Source: an uncultured Flavobacteriales bacterium
GTDB taxonomy: Bacteria > Bacteroidota > Bacteroidia > Flavobacteriales > UBA1820
Direction: 5' to 3'
DNA length: 64,000 nt
NCBI GenBank assembly: GCA_959608625.1
Contig: CAUHQV010000003.1
Span: 14,119 to 78,118, forward strand
In this document: positions 36,387 to 46,600 of the stretch, piece after piece
Numbering within the stretch: the first letter of the stretch is position 1
Layout: every line of letters begins with the position of its first letter
Position numbers and translations under genes: made by a program
Notes under the pieces: generated by a model
What the model saw: only the letters and a program-made list of their open reading frames with translations
What the model was told of the DNA's origin: nothing
Databases searched by the model: none

Positions 36387-36986
36387 CTACGCCTGCGATA
36401 AAGCCGTCCGATGCGCCTGGTCTTCGCGCATCATCCGCCGCCAACGGAAATAGCCGAATACCGCCAGCACCGAGTAAAGCCCGTAAAGTCCCGCTGTAAA
36501 AGGAATGTCTTTGTAGATATAAAGCCCGACGGTCGTCACGTCCACCACGAGCCACACCAGCCATTGTTCGGCATATTTGCGCGAAAGCATCCACATGGCT
36601 ACGATGCATAGCGCCGTGGTGAAACTGTCCCAAAAAGGCACCGTACTGTTAGTGAAATTCACCAGCACGAAATAAATAGCCAAGTGGGCCGCCGCATATA
36701 CGGCCACCAAAGGCAGGATCAGCCGGGATGGCGTATGGGTAATATGGATGTATTTGCTTTTCCGGGGCGCATTGCGCCACACCAGCCAGCCGTAAAACCC
36801 GGCCAGCACATAATACACCTGCATCGAACTGTCGGCGTACAATCCCGCATTGTAGTATAACACACCGTGCACTACCGGCATTATCAGACCCACCACCCAC
36901 AGGTAAATATTCGCCCTGTATTCCAGATAGAGGTAAAGCAGCCCCAGGGCTATCCCTACGATCTGCAGGGTCAATTTCCAATCCAT
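36387..36986 (-). CDS. pnuC: Nicotinamide riboside/mononucleotide transporter PnuC
   Basis: 199 residues from the ATG at 36986, with seven or so membrane helices. Family motifs are seen in NIYLWVVGLIMPVVHGVLYY, YYVLAGFYGWLVWRN and the later FWDSFTTALCIVAMW plus WLVWLVVDVTTVGLYIYK. It imports vitamin precursors (nicotinamide riboside; thiamine in some relatives). No riboswitch or TonB receptor gene was recognised next to it, so the substrate is assumed from the family. Confidence 0.9.
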   Translation of the reverse strand: MDWKLTLQIVGIALGLLYLYLEYRANIYLWVVGLIMPVVHGVLYYNAGLYADSSMQVYYVLAGFYGWLVWRNAPRKSKYIHITHTPSRLILPLVAVYAAAHLAIYFVLVNFTNSTVPFWDSFTTALCIVAMWMLSRKYAEQWLVWLVVDVTTVGLYIYKDIPFTAGLYGLYSVLAVFGYFRWRRMMREDQAHRTALSQA

Positions 36987-37047
36987 CGTCAAAAGATCTC
37001 TTCATTGCCGGCCGGACAACCCGACCTCTTCCCACATTTCGTTCTTT

Positions 37048-37524
37048 CTACCGTTTTTCGCTTACTTTCCGCTCGAGGCCCAGCAAACGCTCTTTGGCTG
37101 GCAGCCCCCCACCGTAGCCCACCAGTTTCCCGGAAGCGCCTATCACCCGGTGGCACGGCACGATAATGGAGACCGGGTTGCGGTTATTGGCCAGGCCCAC
37201 GGCCCGGGACGCTTTGGGATTCCCGATCCGGGCAGCCAACTGCCCGTACGTACAAGTCTGCCCATAGGGTATCTCCATCAGGGCTTTCCACACCTGCGTC
37301 TGGAACTCGGTCCCCTGCAGGGCCACCGGCACGTCGAATTCCGTACGGGTGCCGGCAAAATATTCCCGGAGCTGATCCATCGTTCTCTTTATCAGGGGCG
37401 TTTCCTTTTCCTGTGCGCCTTGCGGCCGGTAGGAATTCCCGAAGAACAGTCCGGTCACGAAGTCCCCGTTATCGGCTATCCCGATCTTCCCGATCGGGGT
37501 GTCATAATAAAATACGTTTTTCAT
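37048..37524 (-). CDS. ogt: Methylated-DNA--protein-cysteine methyltransferase
   Basis: 158 residues from the ATG at 37524. The active site IIVPCHRVIG (Cys near residue 125) and the DNA-binding wing TCTYGQLAARIGNPKASRAVG define the family, which moves O6-alkyl groups from guanine to its own cysteine. A short N-terminal ribonuclease-like domain is present, as in Ogt. A -7 box (TATATTTG on the minus strand, 37557-37564) lies 32 bp upstream. Confidence 0.95.
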   Translation of the reverse strand: MKNVFYYDTPIGKIGIADNGDFVTGLFFGNSYRPQGAQEKETPLIKRTMDQLREYFAGTRTEFDVPVALQGTEFQTQVWKALMEIPYGQTCTYGQLAARIGNPKASRAVGLANNRNPVSIIVPCHRVIGASGKLVGYGGGLPAKERLLGLERKVSEKR

Positions 37525-37556
37525 ACCGATTTTTTTAGTAGTGGATGCATACGATA

Positions 37557-37564
37557 CAAATATA
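37557..37564 (-). promoter_or_regulatory. Candidate -7 box of ogt
   Basis: TATATTTG on the minus strand, a full match to TAnnTTTG, 32 bp upstream of the start codon. No exact -33 TTTG was found at the right spacing. Confidence 0.45.
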
Positions 37565-37636
37565 ATCAATTCCCCGGCCGTTCCGCAGAGCTGGCCGATG
37601 ATTTTTACAACCGGCAGACAAAAAAGGGAGGCCGGA

Positions 37637-37669
37637 TTTGCGATTATGGGCCGGGGTTTCGTACTTTTA
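37637..37669 (+). promoter_or_regulatory. Candidate promoter of the gal operon
   Basis: TTTG (37637-37640), 21-base spacer, TACTTTTA (37662-37669), one mismatch from TAnnTTTG. It leaves a leader of about 70 bases before galK. Confidence 0.45.
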
Positions 37670-37743
37670 CCCTCTATAATCTACGCATACCGACCCCAGA
37701 ATAATACTCCTGACCGGTTGCCAAATAAAAAACGCCTATCACC

Positions 37744-38895
37744 ATGCAAAAACAAGCCGTGATCCAAAAATTCCGGGAACTTTTCACCTCCTCCCCCCGG
37801 GTATTCGTCGCCCCCGGGCGCATTAACATCATCGGGGAACATACCGACTACAACGACGGGTACGTCCTTCCTGCCGCCATCGACAAAGCGATCTATTTCG
37901 CCGTCGCGCCCAACGGGCAGGACAAACTGTGCCGCCTTTTCGCCGTGGATCTGGACGAAAGCTTCGAGTTTTCGCTCGACGCCCTGGCCCCGAAAGTCGG
38001 TTTCTGGGGAACGTACGTGATGGGCATGTGCAACCAACTGCAGGAAAACGGATATAAACTCAAAGGTTTCGACATGGTCTTCGGCGGCGACATTCCGCTC
38101 GGAGCAGGCCTTTCCTCTTCCGCCGCCTTGGAATGCGGGGTAGGCACAGCGTTGAATGCCATTTTCAATCTGGGTATCGAAAAGACCGACATCGTAAAAA
38201 TGGGACAGCTCACCGAGCACACCTTTGCGGGGGTCAACTGCGGGATCATGGACCAGTTCGCCAGCGTGATGGGCCAAAAGGACCACGTGATCCGCTTGGA
38301 CTGCCGGAACCTCTCGTACGAATACTTCCCTTTCGAACTGGGCGACTACATCGTGGTGCTCTGCGACACGCGGGTAAAACACGAACTGGCCTCTTCCGAA
38401 TACAACACCCGCCGCAAGGAATGCGAAGCAGGTCTCGAAATCTGCAAAAAACTCTTCGGGATTTCGTCCCTGCGCGACGTGCGCATGGAGGATCTGGAAG
38501 CCCACAAGGATAAATTCCCGGAAACCGTCTACCGCCGGCTGCATTATGTGGTCGGCGAAGTGATCCGGGTGGAGCGGGCCTGCGAAATGATGAAGGCCGG
38601 CGACCTGGAAGGCGCCGGACGAATGATGTACGCCACGCATTACGGGCTGTCCAAGGAATACGAGGTGAGTTGTCCCGAGCTGGATTTTCTGGTGGAACAG
38701 ACCGCCAGCGACGAAAACGTGATCGGCGCCCGCATGATGGGGGGCGGTTTCGGCGGCTGCACCATCAACCTGGTAAAGGCGTCCTATGCCGATGCGTTCA
38801 TCGACAAAATGAAAAAAGCGTACAAAGACCGGTTCGGAGTGGACATGAAAGCTTACAAAACCACCGTTCAGGACGGCTGCCACGAAGAATTTTAG
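37744..38895 (+). CDS. galK: Galactokinase
   Basis: 383 residues of the GHMP kinase family. The galactokinase signature GRINIIGEHTDYNDGYVLP is near residues 24-42, the ATP loop PLGAGLSSSAALE near 118-130, and MMGGGFGGCTINLV near the C-terminus. It phosphorylates alpha-D-galactose at C1 with ATP. It is the first gene of galK-galT-galE, 46 bp before galT. Confidence 0.97.
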   Translation: MQKQAVIQKFRELFTSSPRVFVAPGRINIIGEHTDYNDGYVLPAAIDKAIYFAVAPNGQDKLCRLFAVDLDESFEFSLDALAPKVGFWGTYVMGMCNQLQENGYKLKGFDMVFGGDIPLGAGLSSSAALECGVGTALNAIFNLGIEKTDIVKMGQLTEHTFAGVNCGIMDQFASVMGQKDHVIRLDCRNLSYEYFPFELGDYIVVLCDTRVKHELASSEYNTRRKECEAGLEICKKLFGISSLRDVRMEDLEAHKDKFPETVYRRLHYVVGEVIRVERACEMMKAGDLEGAGRMMYATHYGLSKEYEVSCPELDFLVEQTASDENVIGARMMGGGFGGCTINLVKASYADAFIDKMKKAYKDRFGVDMKAYKTTVQDGCHEEF

Positions 38896-38941
38896 GAAGG
38901 GAATGGCGGGCGTGCAGCCTGCCGCTCCGAAATTACAACAA

Positions 38942-39988
38942 ATGGAAAAATTCAACCTTCAGGATCACTCACACCGCCGGCTGAACATCCTCACCGGGGA
39001 ATGGGTACTCGTATCGCCCCACCGGGCCAAACGGCCGTGGAATGGCAAAACGGAAGCCGTACAGGCCGATGAGCGGCCGCATTACGACCCCGACTGCTAT
39101 CTCTGCCCCGGCAACACCCGGGCCGGAGGGAAAGTGAACCCCGACTATACCGATACTTACGTCTTCCAAAACGATTTTTCGGCCCTGCTGCCCGATACGC
39201 CCCAGGGACAATACGACCTGGACGGGCTGTTGGTGGCCCGCAGCGAACGCGGCATCTGCCGGGTGATCGACTTCACACCCGACCACAGCCTGACGATGGC
39301 CGAAATGTCCCCGAAGCAACTCCGCCGGGTCGTGGACGTCTGGGCCGAACAATACGCCGAGCTCGGAGCCGTAGACTGGATAGAACACGTGCAGATATTC
39401 GAGAACAAAGGCGGTATCATGGGCAATTCCAACCCCCATCCGCACGGGCAGATCTGGGCACAAAGTTCCATCCCCGGCGAACCGGCCAAGAAAACCATCT
39501 GCCAAAAAGCCTATTTCGAAAAGACGGGCCGCAGCCTGCTGGCCGATTATGCCGAAAAGGAACTGGCCCTGGGCGAGCGCATTATCGCGGCCAACGAACA
39601 TTTCATACTCCTGGTGCCGTTTTGGGCTACCTGGCCGTTCGAGACGATGGTCATCCCCCGCCGGCATGTGACTGCCATTACGGAACTCACCCCGGATGAA
39701 CGGGACGCCTTTGCCCGCATGCTCAAGACCGTTACCGTCAAATATGACAACCTGTTCCTCTGCCCCTTCCCTTATTCGGCGGGCATCCACCAGGCGCCCA
39801 CGGACGGGCCGCATCCCGAATGGCACATGCATTATTCGTTCTATCCGCCGCTGCTGCGCAGCGCAACGGTCAAAAAATTCATGGTGGGTTACGAAATGTT
39901 GGCCGAGCCCCAGCGCGACATTACCGCCGAAACGGCCGCCGAACGCCTGCGGGGATTATCCGATATTCATTACAAAACAAAAGCATAA
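38942..39988 (+). CDS. galT: Galactose-1-phosphate uridylyltransferase
   Basis: 348 residues from the ATG at 38942; an upstream start overlaps the spacer and adds unlikely residues. The zinc-site CYLCPGNTR and the active-site NPHPHGQIWA (nucleophile His in HPH) are present, and HMHYSFYPPLLR provides a C-terminal ligand region. It exchanges UMP between UDP-glucose and galactose-1-phosphate. It lies between galK and galE, 5 bp before galE. Confidence 0.97.
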   Translation: MEKFNLQDHSHRRLNILTGEWVLVSPHRAKRPWNGKTEAVQADERPHYDPDCYLCPGNTRAGGKVNPDYTDTYVFQNDFSALLPDTPQGQYDLDGLLVARSERGICRVIDFTPDHSLTMAEMSPKQLRRVVDVWAEQYAELGAVDWIEHVQIFENKGGIMGNSNPHPHGQIWAQSSIPGEPAKKTICQKAYFEKTGRSLLADYAEKELALGERIIAANEHFILLVPFWATWPFETMVIPRRHVTAITELTPDERDAFARMLKTVTVKYDNLFLCPFPYSAGIHQAPTDGPHPEWHMHYSFYPPLLRSATVKKFMVGYEMLAEPQRDITAETAAERLRGLSDIHYKTKA

Positions 39989-39993
39989 CGAAA

Positions 39994-41007
<1,014 letters not shown>

Positions 41008-41030
41008 CCCGCCCAGGTTATATTCCATAA

Positions 41031-41058
41031 AAAATCCCCGGGAATTCCCGGGGATTTT
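41031..41058. terminator. Palindromic terminator after galE
   Basis: A perfect 28-bp palindrome with T-run, AAAATCCCCGGGAA and its complement, between galE and the convergent transporter gene; usable on both strands. Confidence 0.85.
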
Positions 41059-41087
41059 TGGTTTTATATCTGTTTGGTGTAGCCCGG

Positions 41088-42755
41088 TCAGACCAAAAAT
41101 ATAATCAACAATTGGGCAGACAACACCCGCAGGAACATCACCAGCGGATAGACCGTCGAATAGGCCACGGCCGGCAAATCGGTCGAAGTTTGCTCGTTAG
41201 AGAACGCCAGGGCCGGCGGGTCGGTCATACTTCCGGCCACCATTCCTATCAGGGTGAAATAATTCATCTTGAAGAACAGCCGGGCGACCACCCCCACCAA
41301 AAACAGTGGGATTACGGTGATCAGGAACCCGTACCATACCCATATCAATCCGCCGCCGTCCACCACGGTATCTACAAAACCTTCCCCGGCTCCCAGTCCG
41401 ACAGCCGCCAGGAAAAGGGTGATCCCTATCTCGCGGAGCATCAGGTTAGCGCTGGCCGTAGTATAAGTGACCAGTTTGAAGCTGGGCCCGAAACGGCTGA
41501 TCGGGATCGCCACGATGAGCGGGCCGCCCGCCAATCCCAGTTTGACCGGCTGCGGCACACCCGGGAAAGCAAAAGGAATGGAACCTACGGCCACCCCGAG
41601 GAATATGCCGATGAATATCGTTACCAGGTTGGGTTCGCGAAGGCGTTTCATCGAGTTGCCCAACAATTTTTCCACCCCGGCGATATTGGCCTCCGGCCCT
41701 ACGACCGTCACCCGGTCACCCACTTGCAAGGCGAGTTCCGGATGGGCCACCAAGTCCAGCCCGGCGCGGTTTATCCGGGTGAAGTTCACCCCGTAAGCCG
41801 CCGGTATCTCCAGTTCGCCCAACAATTTCCCGTTCAATTCGCTGCGGGTCACCATTACCCGGCGGGACACCATCTTGGCGTCCAGTTTCTGCCAGTCCGC
41901 CCGGTGCATGACTATCCGGCAGCCTATCATAGCCGTCACGGCCGCCATATCCTGTACCGACGCAATGACCAGCAGTTTATCCCCCTGTCCGAGCACCGTA
42001 TCCGCATTGCCTATTTCGAGGGCGGAATTCACATGCAGCACCCGGGAAACGACGAATTTTTTCCCCGTCAGATGGGATACGTCCCGGATCGTTTTCCCGA
42101 AAATGGCCGGATTCTCCACCTGAAGCGACACGTGCGTGGCCCGTGCCATTTTTTCGGCGGCCCGGTGTTGGGCCGATTCCGTCTCCTTTTCGTAATTTAC
42201 CCGGAATATTCCCCGCAGGAGCATATACACCAGGATAATCCCGATAACGCCGAGCGGATATGCCACCGCATACCCCATGGCAATGGTCGGATCCTGCCCG
42301 CCCATATCGCTGTAGGCCTGCTGGGCAGCCCCCAACCCGGGCGTATTGGTCACCGCTCCCGAGAGTATACCCACCATCGTGGTGATCGGCGTACCCGTAA
42401 CCCAGAAAATGACCAGCGTGGTAGCCACTCCCAAAAGGACGATCAGGATAGCGAACAGATTAAGCCGTATCCCGCCTTTCTTAAAGGCGGAGAAAAAGCC
42501 CGGACCGACCTGCATACCGATAGAATACACAAAAAGGATCAGTCCGAATTCTTTGATGAATCCCAGGGTGGAGGGGTCTACCCGCATCCCGAAATGGGAC
42601 AGGAATATCCCGACGAACAGCACCCAGGTGATACCCAGGGATATTCCCCACACCTTGATCTTCCCCAACAGGATACCCACCGCGATCGCCACGGCGAAAA
42701 CGACGACGGTATGTGCGATTCCCGCACCGAAAAAGAGATCATACAACCAGTTCAT
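41088..42755 (-). CDS. AspT/YidE/YbjL-family transporter with two RCK-C domains
   Basis: 555 residues. About five N-terminal membrane helices are followed by two TrkA-C/RCK-C regulatory domains (about 200-375; EIGNADTVLGQGDKLLVIAS and PELALQVGDRVTVVGPEAN) and about five more helices with GLAGGPLIVAIPISRFGP. This is the aspartate:alanine exchanger-like family, in which YidE and YbjL are of unknown substrate. The RCK-C pair usually binds small ligands. It converges on galE but has no obvious role with it. Last in its strand; a single gene. Confidence 0.88.
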   Translation of the reverse strand: MNWLYDLFFGAGIAHTVVVFAVAIAVGILLGKIKVWGISLGITWVLFVGIFLSHFGMRVDPSTLGFIKEFGLILFVYSIGMQVGPGFFSAFKKGGIRLNLFAILIVLLGVATTLVIFWVTGTPITTMVGILSGAVTNTPGLGAAQQAYSDMGGQDPTIAMGYAVAYPLGVIGIILVYMLLRGIFRVNYEKETESAQHRAAEKMARATHVSLQVENPAIFGKTIRDVSHLTGKKFVVSRVLHVNSALEIGNADTVLGQGDKLLVIASVQDMAAVTAMIGCRIVMHRADWQKLDAKMVSRRVMVTRSELNGKLLGELEIPAAYGVNFTRINRAGLDLVAHPELALQVGDRVTVVGPEANIAGVEKLLGNSMKRLREPNLVTIFIGIFLGVAVGSIPFAFPGVPQPVKLGLAGGPLIVAIPISRFGPSFKLVTYTTASANLMLREIGITLFLAAVGLGAGEGFVDTVVDGGGLIWVWYGFLITVIPLFLVGVVARLFFKMNYFTLIGMVAGSMTDPPALAFSNEQTSTDLPAVAYSTVYPLVMFLRVLSAQLLIIFLV

Positions 42756-42973
42756 AATACATTTTTTTCAGCCACGCGAAATTAAGAATAATATCGATGT
42801 AAAAAAACGGTTGTCCGGAAAACGCCTGTTTTTTAGCACGTTCATACCGGAAACCGTGCTTTTATTCTTTTATGGCAAAAAAGTGCCGGAAAACGGTATT
42901 TTGAAAAATTCTTTGGGCGGTTTCACCCCCTGCCGACCTTGCGGGCTGTTGTTCATAATTCATGCCGAACGGA

Positions 42974-43621
42974 TCAGCACATAGTTTGAGGGATTTGTAC
43001 CTTGTTGGCCGGATCGAGCAGCAGGCGCATCTGGAGCGAGACCGATCGCTTGCATTCCTCTACGACCGCTTTAAAATCTTCCTCTTTATTTTCGCCGCAC
43101 AGGGTTTGGTAGATCAGCTTCCGGGCCATGAACGGAAAAGTCACCTGGCTGACGAACGAAAGGAAAATGACATGCACTGGGACGCGCCGGATATGCCCGG
43201 CTTCCATTTCCGCCTCGACCGCCTCGATGACGGCATGGATATATTGTTCAAAACCCATCTTTTCGGCTACCGAAAGCAGATGGCCCGCATCCCGGTTCAC
43301 CTCGCCCATGATAAAGCGCGGCAGGTAAGGATTTTCAGAAAAAATACGGAAGTATTCATCGATGATACGGTCCACCTTTTCAAAAAAAGTCGCATTTCCC
43401 GACAGGATATCCTGTATCTTCGGAGTGAAAGACAGCACCAGCGTACCGAACACAGACTGGAATATCTTGTCTTTCGTACGGAAATAGTAATGCAGGGCCG
43501 TACGGTTGATCCCTACGGCGGAGGCGATATCGCTCATACTGGTATTCTGGAATCCTTTCTCCATAAATACCTGCTTGGCGGTCTCTACGATCTTTTTTTC
43601 AAGGTCTTCTGTGTGGCTCAT
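42974..43621 (-). CDS. TetR/AcrR-family repressor
   Basis: 215 residues. The N-terminal helix-turn-helix is complete (AKQVFMEKGFQNTSMSDIAS, then GINRTALHYYFRTKDKIFQ). The C-terminal helices form a ligand pocket of unknown specificity. It begins 10 bp after the stop of the 1402-residue activator gene and is read with it. A perfect 16-bp palindrome at that operon's promoter (47928-47943) is its likely operator, giving autoregulation. Acyl-CoA or a related acid is a plausible ligand from context only. Confidence 0.88.
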   Translation of the reverse strand: MSHTEDLEKKIVETAKQVFMEKGFQNTSMSDIASAVGINRTALHYYFRTKDKIFQSVFGTLVLSFTPKIQDILSGNATFFEKVDRIIDEYFRIFSENPYLPRFIMGEVNRDAGHLLSVAEKMGFEQYIHAVIEAVEAEMEAGHIRRVPVHVIFLSFVSQVTFPFMARKLIYQTLCGENKEEDFKAVVEECKRSVSLQMRLLLDPANKVQIPQTMC

Positions 43622-43631
43622 CTTTGTGCGT

Positions 43632-46600
43632 TTATTTTAGGTTGTCTATCATCAAATGGAGGCGGTTGGTCACATTGACATCGCTCACCCCGCTGTCGAA
43701 ATCCAGGGATAAAAGGTTCATCTGCGGATAAAGGGTCTTTATCCGTTTTTCCACGCCTTTCGATACGATATGGTTGGCGATACAGCCGAACGGCTGGAGG
43801 CTCAGCACGTTGTTCACCCCGGCATGGGCGAACGACACCACCTCGGCCGGCAGCAGCCAGCCTTCCCCGAACTGCGCGGAGAGCGACACCACCTCGCTGC
43901 CGTGGCGAGCCTCGTCGAAAATATCGGTGAACGGCGTGAAATACCGGAAATCGGAAGCGATCCGGTTGAATTTCCCCACTTCGGAAAATATCATCCGGTA
44001 AATCGCCTTATGGACGAACGAAGGCACCCGGCTGTCGGCCATATGCGTTTCGCGGCGCACCTTGTCGTTCACGAAACTCTGGAGGAAGAAATTGATCAAC
44101 GTCGGCGGCACGATCTCGATATCGCGGTCGGAAAGCCAATTCAGGATACCCTTATGGGCAAAGGAACAGAACTTCAGGAATATTTCCCCCACCACCCCTA
44201 CTTTCGGGTAGTCGGCATCTTTGGAGGCCGCCTCGTCGAACGCCAGCGCCGCTTCGGACAACAACCGCTGCAAACCTTTAGGATCGTTCTCCAGAATATA
44301 CTTATTAGCCCGTTCCAGGTAATGGTCCCTTAGCGCCTTGGCCTGTCCTTTTTCCGCCTCCCGCACGAGCGTGGCGTGGTAGAACTTGGAAATGCAATCC
44401 CCATACAGGATCGTATCCAATGCTAAACGCATATACCGGAACCAGTTGATGGTAAACCCGGACTGGTCGTTGCTCCCCCCGCTGCCGAAAGCCAGCGAAA
44501 CGACAGGCACCTGGCTGAACCCGGCATCCACCAGCGCACTCTTGATCATCGTCAGGTAATTGGACGCCCGGCACTGGCCGCCCGTCTGGGTGATGGCCAC
44601 AGCCGTTTTCTCGGGGTCGTACCGGCCGGACTTAAGGGCCTTGACAATATCCCCCACGATGAGGGTAGCCGGATAGCATATTTCGTTGTTGGCATACTTG
44701 AGTCCTTCCTCCACCGACTCCATATCGCTCTCGGGGAGTACCTCCAGGTCGTACCCGGCCCGCCGGAAGAACGCCGGCAACAGCGGGGAAATATAGTCGG
44801 TAAAAAACGGGGCGATGATCTTCCGCGAACGCTCCTGCGCAGTGAACTTCCGCGTGGTGACGAAAGGCTGTACTTTCCGCCGCTCCGGACTGTCGAATCG
44901 CAGGCTCTCGATCAGCGAGCGTACCCGTAGTTTCAGGGAGCCGATATTGCTCATATCGTCTATCTTAAGGATCGTCAGGCTTTTTCCGTAGCGCTCCAGC
45001 ACGGCCTTTACCTGGTCGAGCAGGAATGCGTCCGGCCCGCAGCCGAACGAAGTCATCTGCACGAAATGCACGTCGCTGCCCTGCTCGGCCACCCAGCGGG
45101 CTGCCCGCAGGATACGGTTCACATACGCCCACTGCGACACATGGTGGATATCTTCCAACGATATGGATTCGTCTCCCCGTACGATATCTTCCGTGATCAC
45201 GTCGGCCCCCATCGAAGCCACCATATCGGATATCTTGTGCTGCACCAGCGGATCGGTATGATAGGGCCTCCCGGCCAAAAGAATGGTCAGCCGCCCGTTT
45301 TCCCGGGCTTTGCGGAATATCCGCCGGTTCTTTTCCCGGAGCTGATCTTCATAATTACTCGAGGCCTCCAAGGCCGCTTTCAGCGCCTTTTTGACGGTTC
45401 CGGGGGGCACTCCCAGCGTTTTGAGGTAGTCCGCCCCGCATTTACCCAGCGATTTTTCGTCCTTGAACGTGAACGGCGGGGAATCCACCGGCACGGTAAG
45501 GTCTACCGCGCTGCGTATCACGTCCGAATAGCCGGACACGATCGGGCAGTTGTAGCTGTTCACCGCTTTTTTATCGTCGCTTTTCTCGAAGACCACATAG
45601 GGCATGAATATGCGGTCTACCCCTTTGTCCATCAGGTCGTAGATATGGCTGTGCACCAGTTTGGCCGGGAAACAGATATTGTCCGACATGACCGAATGCA
45701 CTCCGGATTCGTACCGGGCGTAGGTCGAAGGCGAAGACAGCACCGTACGGATACCGCACGCTTCGAAAAGCGCCTTCCAAAACGGGTACTCTTCGTACAT
45801 GTTCAGGCAGCGGGGGATACCTATCACCGGCATTCCACTACCTTCGCAGGAACCTTCCTCCCCGAAAAGCAGCGCGTATTTCTCGGCATAGACGTTGCGT
45901 CCGGCCACGCCTCCGCAGCCGTTGTTGGAAAAGACTTTTTCGCATTTGTTGCCGGAATAAAACACATTCCCGCCGGTGAAAGTATATTTCTGGATGCGGC
46001 AGGCGTTTTCACAACCTTTGCAGTGGAGTTCGCGCGGGGCATATTCCGCCAGGGACAGCAATTCGTCCAACGTCACCCCGTCCTGTCCTTCGAAATGGTT
46101 TTTTGCGTACAAAGCACACCCATAGGCGCCCATCAGTTCCGGGATATTGCTCCGGTACACCGTCTTGCCGGTCAGCCATTCGAACGTGCGCACGATGGAG
46201 TCGTTGCGCATCGTGCCCCCTTGCAGGACGATCTTATCGCCCAGTTCCGAAGGGCCTTTTATCTTCAGCACCTTGTACAGGCAGTTGCGCACCACCGAAT
46301 AGGACAGCCCGGCGGCAATGTCGCCTACCGAAGCCCCTTCCCGCAGGGATTGTTTTACTTTCGAATTCATGAACACCGTGCAGCGCGTACCCAGGTCGCA
46401 CGGGGCTGCGGCCCGGCAGGCGTGGCCGGCGAATTCCGCCGCCGTATAACCCAGCGATTTGGCGAACGTTTCGATGAAAGCCCCGCATCCGGACGAGCAC
46501 GCTTCGTTGATCTCCATCCGGTAGAGCGCCCCGTTCTTGATGAACATCGCTTTCATATCCTGCCCGCCGATATCCAAGATGAACGATACGTCGGGGGTGA

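Noticed and set aside
41095..41104. AAATATAATC motif resembling the shared promoter spacer
   Set aside because: It lies inside the 3' coding end of the AspT-like gene (Leu-Leu-Ile-Ile-Phe codons) and has no gene behind it.
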